This document shows positions 25,366 through 32,100 of a stretch of 35,662 nt of DNA, piece by piece. The DNA comes from Prevotella sp. (GTDB lineage: Bacteria; Bacteroidota; Bacteroidia; Bacteroidales; Bacteroidaceae): contig JAFZAP010000033.1 in the NCBI GenBank assembly GCA_017557185.1, positions 1 through 35,662 of the forward strand. The letters run 5' to 3'. A program made the position numbers and the translations under genes. The number at the start of each line of letters is the position of its first letter. The stretch's first letter is position 1. The notes under the pieces are model-generated. The model was not told where the DNA came from. It saw only the letters and a program-made list of their open reading frames with translations, and did no database searches.

Positions 25366-25589
25366 TGTGTTCAGATCAGTTTTCGCGCTGTAAGTGCAAA
25401 AGCATAGAAAACTACCATTTGTTTTATTGAGACTATCTGAGTAGTGGATTCATGAAGACAACTTAGACAACTTTGGACAACTTTATGTTGTCCTTTGTTG
25501 TTCGTGTTGTTTTTGGATTGATGAGCTCATTGTAAAGACAATCTGGGTTGTGGATTCATGAAGACCGAGAGAGTCGGAGTGGGGCCCCC

Positions 25590-25625
25590 AAAAATAGCGG
25601 GCAGGGTCTTCACAGATCCTGCCCG
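25590..25625 (-). terminator. Hairpin terminator of the DUF3836-like gene
   Basis: CGGGCAGG (25598-25605) pairs with CCTGCCCG (25618-25625). Read on the minus strand it is followed by CTATTTTTG. It lies about 70 bases past the stop of the gene ending at 25698. Confidence 0.75.
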
Positions 25626-25697
25626 TTGTCATGATTTACTAAAGCCGTTATATATTTGTTTTTTTAAAGAGAGAGGTCGTGTTTTACCTGAGTATTA

Positions 25698-26288
25698 TTA
25701 CTGTTGTGTCACGAAGTCCTGCTGGGGAAGCGAGTCGGCAGCCAGGTCGTAGAAGTAGCTCACGGGGATATTGAGGGTGTTTGTCAGCTTGAAGTCGGAG
25801 TGGTCGTTCTTGCGATGATAGCTGCTGACGAATCCGTTGTCGGTGCCTGCCTTCACCTCGTAGACCATTCGTTCCGTAGGTAAGGAGAAGCGGCTGCTTA
25901 TAGCATTCCACTTGCTGCACTCCACGATGTTGACTCCAGGCTGGTAGCTGTAGTCGAGGCGGTACATGGTCTGCCAGTCATCGGCGGTATTGTTCCAGAA
26001 GTATGTGGTACGGGTAGCGAGTCTTCCTTCGGCATCATAGCTATAGCAATGCTTCACGTGCGGTGTGAGCATCATGCATGCATTCTTGCCACGATGGCTC
26101 TGCGACTTGCGGTAGATGTACTGAGTGGTGAGCATTCCGTTCTCGAAATCAGCATTGTATGCATACTCGGAATTCTCGGCAAGCACTGCGTCCTGATAAG
26201 TCTTCATAACGCTTTCGTTGGTGATGGTCTGTGCCTGGGTGGCGGTGGTGAGCAGAAACATGGCTGCTGCAAATACTAACTTTTTCAT
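25698..26288 (-). CDS. Small secreted protein, probably DUF3836 family
   Basis: A 196-residue protein with a clear signal peptide (MKKLVFAAAMFLLTTATQAQ). The mature part consists of beta-strand repeats of the type YSYDAEGRLATRTTYFWNN and MYRLDYSYQPG, recalling the Bacteroidales DUF3836 family by its shape. No catalytic motif is visible and function is unknown. It stands alone, between a 5' repeat-rich region and its own terminator. It is enclosed by the 41-bp inverted GC-rich repeats at 25174-25214 and 27121-27161. Confidence 0.75.
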   Translation of the reverse strand: MKKLVFAAAMFLLTTATQAQTITNESVMKTYQDAVLAENSEYAYNADFENGMLTTQYIYRKSQSHRGKNACMMLTPHVKHCYSYDAEGRLATRTTYFWNNTADDWQTMYRLDYSYQPGVNIVECSKWNAISSRFSLPTERMVYEVKAGTDNGFVSSYHRKNDHSDFKLTNTLNIPVSYFYDLAADSLPQQDFVTQQ

Positions 26289-26702
26289 AATTTTGTTTGT
26301 TTAAAATGTTTATTATTAATTTTGAATATCTTTCATCCCGACGTGGGAGTTCTCTTATTTGTTGGCGTCCGTACGTTAGACACAAAATTGTTCGATTTGT
26401 GACACTTTTCAGTGCTAATTTTTCTTAATTCTTGTCTTGTTGCTTTGTCTGTTAGACGCAACGGGTTGAGAAAAAGTTGCAGCAGATGCAGTTTTTCGTT
26501 CAGAATAATGACAAAGAGACAAAGAGTTTATTTATCCACAGATTACACCGATTACTCAGATTTCTAAGGAATGCAGGAATTGAAGGATACGAATGAAACG
26601 GATGAAATAGGATCATGGAGGAGATGGTGTTTCTCACCATCGTCACACGTTCGATAGAGTCTGCATGACAAATGCGGCCCCCCTCTAATCCCCCAAGCTA
26701 CC

Positions 26703-26735
26703 CTCGCCTTTCGGAGAGGGGCTGGGGGTGAGGCC
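26703..26735. repeat. GC-rich palindrome family member
   Basis: CCCTCGCCTTTCGGAGAGGG followed by GCTGGGGGTGAGG. Closely similar to the copy inside the GH105 gene at 704-738 (CGCCTTT, GGAGAGGGG, GGGGGTGAGG). Confidence 0.8.
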
Positions 26736-27049
26736 TGGTGGAAGCCACGTTAAGACAAACAGCAGAGAGAGGCACTACGCTACTATCCCTAGTCACTCTT
26801 TCAAAGGAATGGATTATGCTGGTAGTAAAGGCACCCCTCTACTTGGCGACTGGGGTCTTCAGAGCAGCCACCGGCGTGGCTGCGGCCCCACAAAGGGGAG
26901 CAAATCCCCCATTTGCGACGGAGGCCGGGCAGGGGGAGGCTCTCCGCACGCGGAATCGCCCTCCATAATCCAATTACTTCCGTTTCATTCTTTCTCCGCT
27001 TCGCTATGTAATCGAACCAACGGGCCGCTTTCAGAACGTAGTGGGGAAA

Positions 27050-27067
27050 GAAAGCGGCAGAGCCGAG
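27050..27067. repeat. Short dispersed repeat GAAAGCGGCAGAGCCGAG, copy 2
   Basis: Identical 18-base motif to 19657-19674. A partial inverted copy (CGGGCCGCTTTCAGA) lies about 25 bases to its left. Confidence 0.7.
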
Positions 27068-27120
27068 CGCGTGTTCGACTCTTTGTCTCTCTGTCTTATG
27101 ATGGAAGATTTTGCGTCCCC

Positions 27121-27161
27121 TTCGTGGCTCCCCTCTACTTGGAGGGGTCGGGGGAGGCCCC
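27121..27161. repeat. GC-rich family member, right half of a 41-bp perfect inverted pair
   Basis: Exact reverse complement of 25174-25214 over 41 bases. The pair encloses about 1.9 kb containing the DUF3836-like gene. Confidence 0.9.
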
Positions 27162-27246
27162 ATCCTTCTATTCCTTAATTCCTTAGAATTATCTGGGCAA
27201 AAATATTTATGAAAAATTGTGGATAATTCTTTCCCCGTTACACTCT

Positions 27247-27264
27247 GAAAGCGGCAGAGCCGAG
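27247..27264. repeat. Short dispersed repeat GAAAGCGGCAGAGCCGAG, copy 3
   Basis: Identical motif to copies 1 and 2, again preceded by a CTTTCCCC-type flank. Confidence 0.7.
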
Positions 27265-27421
27265 CGTGTGGGAATTTGTATTAAAAACAAATCGGTGTCA
27301 TCAGTGTAATCTGTGGGGAAATAATCGTTAAGATTTTCGTTACTTTCGTGATTTTCGATGTTCTCGGAATCATTTTTTCTTCTGCAAAAACAACTTTTTT
27401 GTGAAAAAACCACGAAAATAC

Positions 27422-27452
27422 TTGCACGTATCACAAAAACTTTGTAACTTTG
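27422..27452 (+). promoter_or_regulatory. Promoter of tRNA-Pro (TTG, 20 bases, TAACTTTG)
   Basis: TTG at 27422-27424 and TAACTTTG at 27445-27452 are 20 bases apart. The tRNA starts 47 bases after the -7 box. Confidence 0.6.
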
Positions 27453-27498
27453 CACCCGCAAATGCACCATTAGGTCAGTTGCTAAGCTATAAAAGGAT

Positions 27499-27574
27499 CG
27501 GGATTTAGCGCAGTTGGTAGCGCACACGTCTGGGGGGCGCGAGGTCGCTGGTTCGAGTCCAGTAATCCCGACCA
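27499..27574 (+). tRNA. tRNA-Pro (anticodon GGG)
   Basis: Full cloverleaf: acceptor CGGGATT/AATCCCG, D-stem GCGC/GCGC, anticodon loop CTGGGGG with GGG at 27532-27534, T-stem GCTGG/CCAGT with loop TTCGAGT, and encoded CCA at 27572-27574. The anticodon stem CACGT/GCGCG has an A-C mismatch at positions 28-42 and a T-G wobble at 31-39, so it is weaker than normal. A promoter and a terminator flank it. The 3' half is the left copy of a 52-bp direct repeat. Confidence 0.93.
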
Positions 27575-27581
27575 AACGTAA
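27530..27581 (+). repeat. Left copy of a 52-bp direct repeat (att-like)
   Basis: It is identical over 52 bases to 28852-28903. It runs from the first base of the tRNA-Pro anticodon loop through CCA and 7 bases beyond. This is the typical extent of a tRNA attachment site for a tyrosine integrase. Confidence 0.85.
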
Positions 27582-27617
27582 AAGACCGAGAATCATATGA
27601 TTCTCGGTCTTTTTTTG
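27581..27617 (+). terminator. Perfect hairpin terminator after tRNA-Pro
   Basis: A 32-base perfect palindrome (27581-27612, core GAATCATATGATTC) is followed by a run of T to 27617. Confidence 0.85.
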
Positions 27618-27657
27618 TTTTTATGTGTACATCACATTTCCCTCTGGTTGACGCGTT

Positions 27658-27690
27658 GGTTTACTCCAAAAGTAAACCGAGAAGTAAACC
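27658..27690. promoter_or_regulatory. AGTAAACC motif cluster, left (possible integrase arm sites)
   Basis: AGTAAACC at 27671-27678 and 27683-27690 (12-bp period), plus an inverted GGTTTACT at 27658-27665. The same pair with the same period lies inside the right att-like repeat. Arm-type sites are an inference. One frame reads SKPRSKP at both places, so decayed coding sequence is the alternative. Confidence 0.5.
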
Positions 27691-27818
27691 AAATTTATGG
27701 AAGCAACAATTTCAGTAGTAGAGTTGCCTTTCGTAGGTAGCTCTCTTTTTTGATTTTATCCTTTTTTAGCCCCAAATGTTAAAAAGTCCTTTCTGTACAT
27801 AAGAATTTATTACTATTA

Positions 27819-27850
27819 TTTGCTTTTTGTTTACTAATTAGTTATCTTTG
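27819..27850 (+). promoter_or_regulatory. Promoter of the toxin-antitoxin pair
   Basis: TTTG at 27819-27822, 20 bases, then TATCTTTG at 27843-27850: a near-perfect Bacteroidetes promoter 17 bases before the toxin ATG. Confidence 0.65.
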
Positions 27851-27867
27851 CAAAAAAATAATGCACT

Positions 27868-28221
27868 ATGCCGAAAAGAGAATATATAAGAACCATTGTT
27901 GCATACAAGGACTACTTCAAAAACTTCAAGCGGACAGTTTCTCAACAAGTGCTTGACAAGTTTTACGAGATATTCCTCTATATCATGACTTTGGAAGTGA
28001 TTCCAAGCACCTATTTTAGATCAATAGAAGGCGTGAAAGGCTTATTTGAGATTCGTGTAGAAGAAGGTGGAAACATCTATCGAGTGTTTTGCTGTTTCGA
28101 CGATGGAAACTTAGTGGTGCTTTTCAATGCATTTCACAAGAAAGCTCAGAAGACACCTCCTAACGAGATTGCCAAAGCGAAACGAATAATGAAAGAATAT
28201 TTTGATAACAAAAACAAGTAA
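27868..28221 (+). CDS. HigB/RelE-like toxin (Gp49/DUF891 type)
   Basis: A 117-residue basic protein. The pattern YRSIEGVKGLFEIRVEEGGNIYRVFCCFDDGNLVVLFNAFHKKAQKTP is typical of the RelE/HigB fold, with a FEIR strand, a YRVFCCF strand and a HKKAQKTP tail carrying basic residues. Such toxins cleave mRNA on the ribosome. The stop is 4 bases before the antitoxin ATG, and toxin-first order is the higBA arrangement. The DNA is AT-rich compared with neighbouring housekeeping genes, suggesting acquisition. It sits between the two tRNA-Pro repeats. Confidence 0.9.
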   Translation: MPKREYIRTIVAYKDYFKNFKRTVSQQVLDKFYEIFLYIMTLEVIPSTYFRSIEGVKGLFEIRVEEGGNIYRVFCCFDDGNLVVLFNAFHKKAQKTPPNEIAKAKRIMKEYFDNKNK

Positions 28222-28225
28222 TAAT

Positions 28226-28534
28226 ATGAACAGAGAAGAAATGAAACGGCTGAATCTTACACCTATTGAAGATTTTATTACTGAAGATCATGGTGAAGAG
28301 GGGACGCCTACGAGAATCGAGTTTGAAACTCGTGTGGATGCTTTCATCTTGGGAGAACGACTCAAAGAAGAGCGTCGTAAAGCAGGACTGACCCAAGAGC
28401 AGCTTGCAGAAATAATTGGAACCAAGAAAAGCTATATATCCCGTGTTGAGAATGGACATGCAGACATACAGGTGTCAACATTATTTAAGATTTTCCAAGG
28501 GCTAGGAAGAAGGGTGAGTTTTACAATTTTGTGA
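28226..28534 (+). CDS. XRE-family antitoxin of the HigBA-type pair
   Basis: A 102-residue protein whose C-terminal half is a helix-turn-helix (LGERLKEERRKAGLTQEQLA, then IIGTKKSYISRVENG). The N-terminal half is acidic and could wrap the toxin. It should bind and inactivate the toxin and repress the shared promoter. I chose the ATG at 28226 over a TTG at 28202, which would overlap the toxin end. A GAGAATCC/GGATTCTC hairpin lies downstream at 28581-28613 but lacks a T tract. Confidence 0.9.
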   Translation: MNREEMKRLNLTPIEDFITEDHGEEGTPTRIEFETRVDAFILGERLKEERRKAGLTQEQLAEIIGTKKSYISRVENGHADIQVSTLFKIFQGLGRRVSFTIL

Positions 28535-28694
28535 TGCAGAAAATAACATACGTTACATACCTGCAAAACAAGTGATTGCAGAGAATCCCATATTTCAGAA
28601 TTGACGGATTCTCACAGACTCCAACTTACTTAAATAAATTACATTCATCCTGAAAATAATTGGGCAAAAGTGCTTTTATGTCGACAATTTTTTG

Positions 28695-28702
28695 TAACTT
28701 TG
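28695..28702 (+). promoter_or_regulatory. Promoter-like -7 box before the defective tRNA copy
   Basis: TAACTTTG is identical to the tRNA-Pro promoter box and part of a longer shared TTTGTAACTTTGCA. It lies 122 bases before the defective copy, much further than for the intact tRNA. Confidence 0.4.
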
Positions 28703-28767
28703 CAATGATTCCGTAAGGGATTAAAGCGAGAGTAATTAAATTTATGTTTCATCAATCGGTGAACGAA

Positions 28768-28787
28768 AGTAAACCAAGAAGTAAACC
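28768..28787. promoter_or_regulatory. AGTAAACC motif pair, right (possible integrase arm sites)
   Basis: AGTAAACC at 28768-28775 and 28780-28787, with the same 12-bp period and a nearly identical linker as the left cluster. It lies 64 bases inside the right 52-bp repeat. Confidence 0.5.
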
Positions 28788-28824
28788 GAGAGAAAACAAT
28801 AAAGCGTAATCAATTGATTTTCAG

Positions 28825-28896
28825 TGGGATTTAGCGCAAGCTGGCTAGCTCCTGGGGGGCGCGAGGTCGCTGGTTCGAGTCCAGTAATCCCGACCA
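28825..28896 (+). pseudogene. Defective tRNA-Pro copy (att-like)
   Basis: The acceptor (TGGGATT/AATCCCG), T-arm and CCA are kept, and GGGATTTAGCGCA matches the intact gene. The D-arm is altered (AAGCTGGCTAGCTC) and the 5' strand of the anticodon stem is missing, so no functional cloverleaf can form. Bases 28852-28903 repeat 27530-27581 exactly. Confidence 0.82.
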
Positions 28897-28903
28897 AACG
28901 TAA

Positions 28904-28927
28904 GGAGCTGATAACAGCTCCTTTTTT
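28904..28927 (+). terminator. Hairpin terminator after the defective tRNA copy
   Basis: GGAGCTG, loop ATAA, CAGCTCC, then six T. Its sequence differs from the terminator of the intact tRNA gene. Confidence 0.8.
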
Positions 28928-28981
28928 CGTACCCTTTTGCCACTTGTCTTACTGTGCCATCTGCGGGCAGATCTGACCCAT

Positions 28982-29016
28982 TCCCCCTTCCCTTCAGGGA
29001 GGGGACGGGGGTAGGC
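28982..29016. repeat. GC-rich palindrome family member
   Basis: CCCTTCCCTTCAGGGAGGGG followed by ACGGGGGTAGG. It is nearly the same as the copy in the dockerin-like region at 29540-29579 (CCCTTCAGGGAGGGG, GGGGGTAGG). Confidence 0.85.
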
Positions 29017-29017
29017 C

Positions 29018-29051
29018 AAAAAACCAGCCCGAGTCTCGCGACTGGGGCTGG
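29018..29051 (-). terminator. Hairpin terminator of the BspA-like gene
   Basis: CCAGCCC (29024-29030) pairs with GGGCTGG (29045-29051), with an inner AGTC/GACT stem. Read on the minus strand it is followed by six T. It is about 115 bases past the stop codon at 29165. Confidence 0.8.
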
Positions 29052-29164
29052 AAAAACTAATAATAACTAAAAATCATTTCATGAAAACTAAATAAACAAT
29101 CAATATTCTTTTTTAGGGCTTAAAGGGTCTTCACTTTCTTTACTCTCTCACTGCCCGCAGGGCC

Positions 29165-32100
29165 TCATTGCAACTCATTGATTGCTGCATTGAGTATTTC
29201 TATTTTTTCATTGAGTTCATTCCCTTTTACTTGGCATACTACCACATCATACTCAGAACTCACGCTTTCCAATTGTTCTTGCAGTGCAGTTATCAAGGCC
29301 TCAATCTCACTTGCCATTTGCCAGAGAGCATCCTGAGCATGTCCGCTGTCCTTTGATTCGAGTTCTGCTTTCGCCATTTCATAAGACGCTTCAATCTTAG
29401 CCATTTGTGCATGCAGAACTTCTATTTCCATCATGAAATTCTCCAAATCTATTTTTCCGAGCAAATACTCGACAATGATCTTCGTATCGTCAATCGTGAC
29501 GGAGCCGCTCAGGTTCACATCCGCAGCCTGGAGGTTGTACCCATCTCCCATCCCTTCAGGGAGGGGCTGGGGGTAGGCTATCAGATAATTGGTCAGGGCC
29601 GTGATGTCAGCCACGTCCACCTTGCTGTCACCGTTCACGTCGCCCAGCAGGAACGCGGGCTTGTAGGTGAAGTAACCCGGATCGCTTGTGCCGCCGTCGA
29701 TATGGGCATACGCCGCTTCCGTGTGGTTGTCGTCGTAGGCCGTGCCCTTGCCGCCTACAAGGCTTGTGCAGCCGGTGAACATATTGTATGAATAGGTCAC
29801 GGCGGCAGTACTCCAACCATCGCCAACGTAGATAGTCCGCATGTTGTTGCAGCCATAGAACATCCAACTGAAATTTGTAATGTTCGACGTGTTGAAGTGG
29901 CTCAGGTCGAGGGTGGTCAGGCCGCTACAATCACAGAACATGTAAAACATATCGGTCATGTTCGCTGTGTTGAAGTTGCTCACGTCAAGACTCGTCAGGC
30001 CACTGCAGCCGTCAAACATAGCATACATGCTCGTCACATTCTTCGTATTGAAGTGGCTCAGGTTCAGGCTGGTCAGGCCTGTGCAACCGTTGAACATTTT
30101 GTGCATGCTCGTCACGTTCTCCGTGTTGAAGTTGCTCAGGTCGAGGGTGGTCAGGCCTGTGCAACCGCTGAACATTTCGCGCATGCTGGTCACATTCTTC
30201 GTATTGAAGTGGCTCAGGTCGAGGGTGGTCAGGCTGCTGCAGTATTGGAACATTTCGCGCATGTCCGTCACATTCGACGTGTTGAAGAGACTCAAGTCGA
30301 GGCTGGTCAGGCTGCTGCAACCGATGAACATTTCGTACATGCTCGTCACATTCGACGTGTTGAAGTGGCTCAGGTCGAGGCTGGTCAGGCTGCTGCAGCC
30401 ATAGAACATACCATACATGTTCGTCACCTCACTGGTATTGAGGTACTCGATGCCCGTGATGCTGGTCAGTTTTGACATTAGGGCGAACCAACCAACGGTA
30501 CTCGTGGGCCTAGCATCAGCAAACGACTCATGGAACACCACAGAAGTAACATTCGCATAGCTTAAATCGCGATACCAAGCGGGAAGAGTGCTGCCCTCGT
30601 TCAGATCATACACCGTCTCCGTCGTTGCGTTGTGTGATACCTGCTGGCCGTCCTTATAGAATGTCAGCGTAGTGTTGCTGGAGTCATAGACGACATATGG
30701 TTTTGTTGCCACAGTGAAATATCCCGGGTTATCCGTTCCGCCGTCGATATGGGCATAGGCCACATCCGTGTGGTTTGCGTCGTAGGCCGTGCCCTTGCCA
30801 CCCACAAGGCTTGTGCAGCCTTGGAACATCTCGACTGAATTGGTCACGGCTGCGGTACTCCATCCGCTGCCCACATAGATGGTTTTCAAGTTTTCAGTTG
30901 AATAGAACATGTTACACATATCGGTCACCTTGGCGGTGTTGAAGTTGCTCAGGTCAAGGCTGATCAAGCCGCTACAATCATAGAACATGCTGTTCATGCT
31001 GGTCACATTCGATGTGTTGAAGTTGCTCACATTGAGGCTCGTCAGGCTAGTGCAGTTAGAGAACATGCCGTTCATGTTCTTCACCTTTCTGGTGTTCAGA
31101 TATTCGATGCCAACGATGCTGGTCAGTTCGAACATTTTATCGAACCATCTGCTGGTTCTAATCGGCCGTGCATTGGCAAACGACGGGTCGAATACCACAG
31201 TGGTAACATACTTATAATTACCATCAGTACTCCAGACAGGCCATTCTTCTTCCTCGTCCAGATCATACACCTTCTCCGTCGTTGCGTTGTGCGATGCCCG
31301 CTGGCCGTCGTTGTATAACGTCAGCGTGGTGTTGCTGGAGTTATACACGGCATAGGGTTTTGTTGATTCAGTGAAATAGCCTGGGTTATCGGGGCCGCCG
31401 TCGATGTGGGCATAGGTAGAAAAGGTCTGGTTTTTGTCATAGGTCGTTCCCATACCGCCAACAAGTTTTTCACAATTGTTGAACATAGCCGGGATCGCAG
31501 ATGTACTAAGTCCCGCTGTAGTCCAGCCGTTACCGACAAAGATGGTGATAATGGAATTGCAACTATTGAACATATAAATCATGTTGGTCACATTAGCCGT
31601 ATTGAAACTGCTCAGGTCAAGACTTGTCAAGGACATGCACTGATAGAACATGTTACTCATGTCGGTCACATTGCACGTGTTGAAATCACTCAGGTCGAGG
31701 CTTGACAAACTGTAGCAAGAAGCGAACATGGCATACATTTCAATTACCTTCTCGGTGTTGAAGTGGCTCAGGTCGAGGCTGGTCAGTCTGCTGCAGCCAT
31801 TGAACATGCTTCTCATGGTCGTCACCTCACTGGTATTGAGGTACTCGATGCCCGTGATGGTGGTCAGGTATTCCATTCCGAAGAACCAAACATAGGTACT
31901 CGTGGGACGGGCATCAGCAAACGACTCATGGAACACTACCTTGGTTACATTCGCATAGCTACCATCGCTGTACCAACCTGGATCATTACTTCCCTCGTTC
32001 AGATCATACACTTTCTCCGTCTCTCCGTTGTGCGATGCCCGTTGGCCGTCGTGATAGAATGTCAGAGTATTGTTGCCGGAGGTATAGACAACATAGGGTT

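Larger units (their letters stand above)
25175..25697. other. Intergenic region with repeats and terminators, no gene
   Basis: This 523-base gap holds the 41-bp GC-rich repeat, two terminators, a GGACAAC/GTTGTCC hairpin (25475-25493) and a 29-bp imperfect direct repeat. The direct repeat copies are at 25431-25459 and 25537-25565 (26 of 29 identical, sharing GTGGATTCATGAAGAC). No reading frame of convincing length or composition is present. Confidence 0.7.
26289..27498. other. 1.2-kb intergenic region built of dispersed repeats
   Basis: No credible gene was found. Contents include an inverted repeat pair of the type AATCTGTGG/CCACAGATTA at 26532-26563 and 27289-27323. GC-rich family copies lie at about 26703-26735 and 26836-26945 (degenerate), plus the perfect copy at 27121-27161. 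Two GAAAGCGGCAGAGCCGAG copies are at 27050-27067 and 27247-27264. The open frames here run through repeats and have no family resemblance. Confidence 0.7.

Noticed and set aside
26728-27186. 152-residue plus-strand frame
   Set aside because: It runs through GC-rich palindromes and other dispersed repeats, which lack stops in many frames; no homology is evident.
27207-27596. 129-residue minus-strand frame
   Set aside because: It crosses the tRNA-Pro gene antisense and repeat DNA; it has no signal or domain.
28825-28896. Second functional tRNA-Pro gene
   Set aside because: The 5' strand of the anticodon stem is missing and the D-arm is rearranged, so no cloverleaf can form.
28831-29019. 62-residue minus-strand frame with GLLDSNQRPRAPQ
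   Set aside because: It is the antisense translation of the tRNA-Pro-like sequence, a familiar annotation artefact.
29897-30475. 192-residue repetitive frame with VAQVEAGQ units on the plus strand
   Set aside because: It is the antisense of the BspA LDLSxFNT repeats; the periodicity comes from the real gene.
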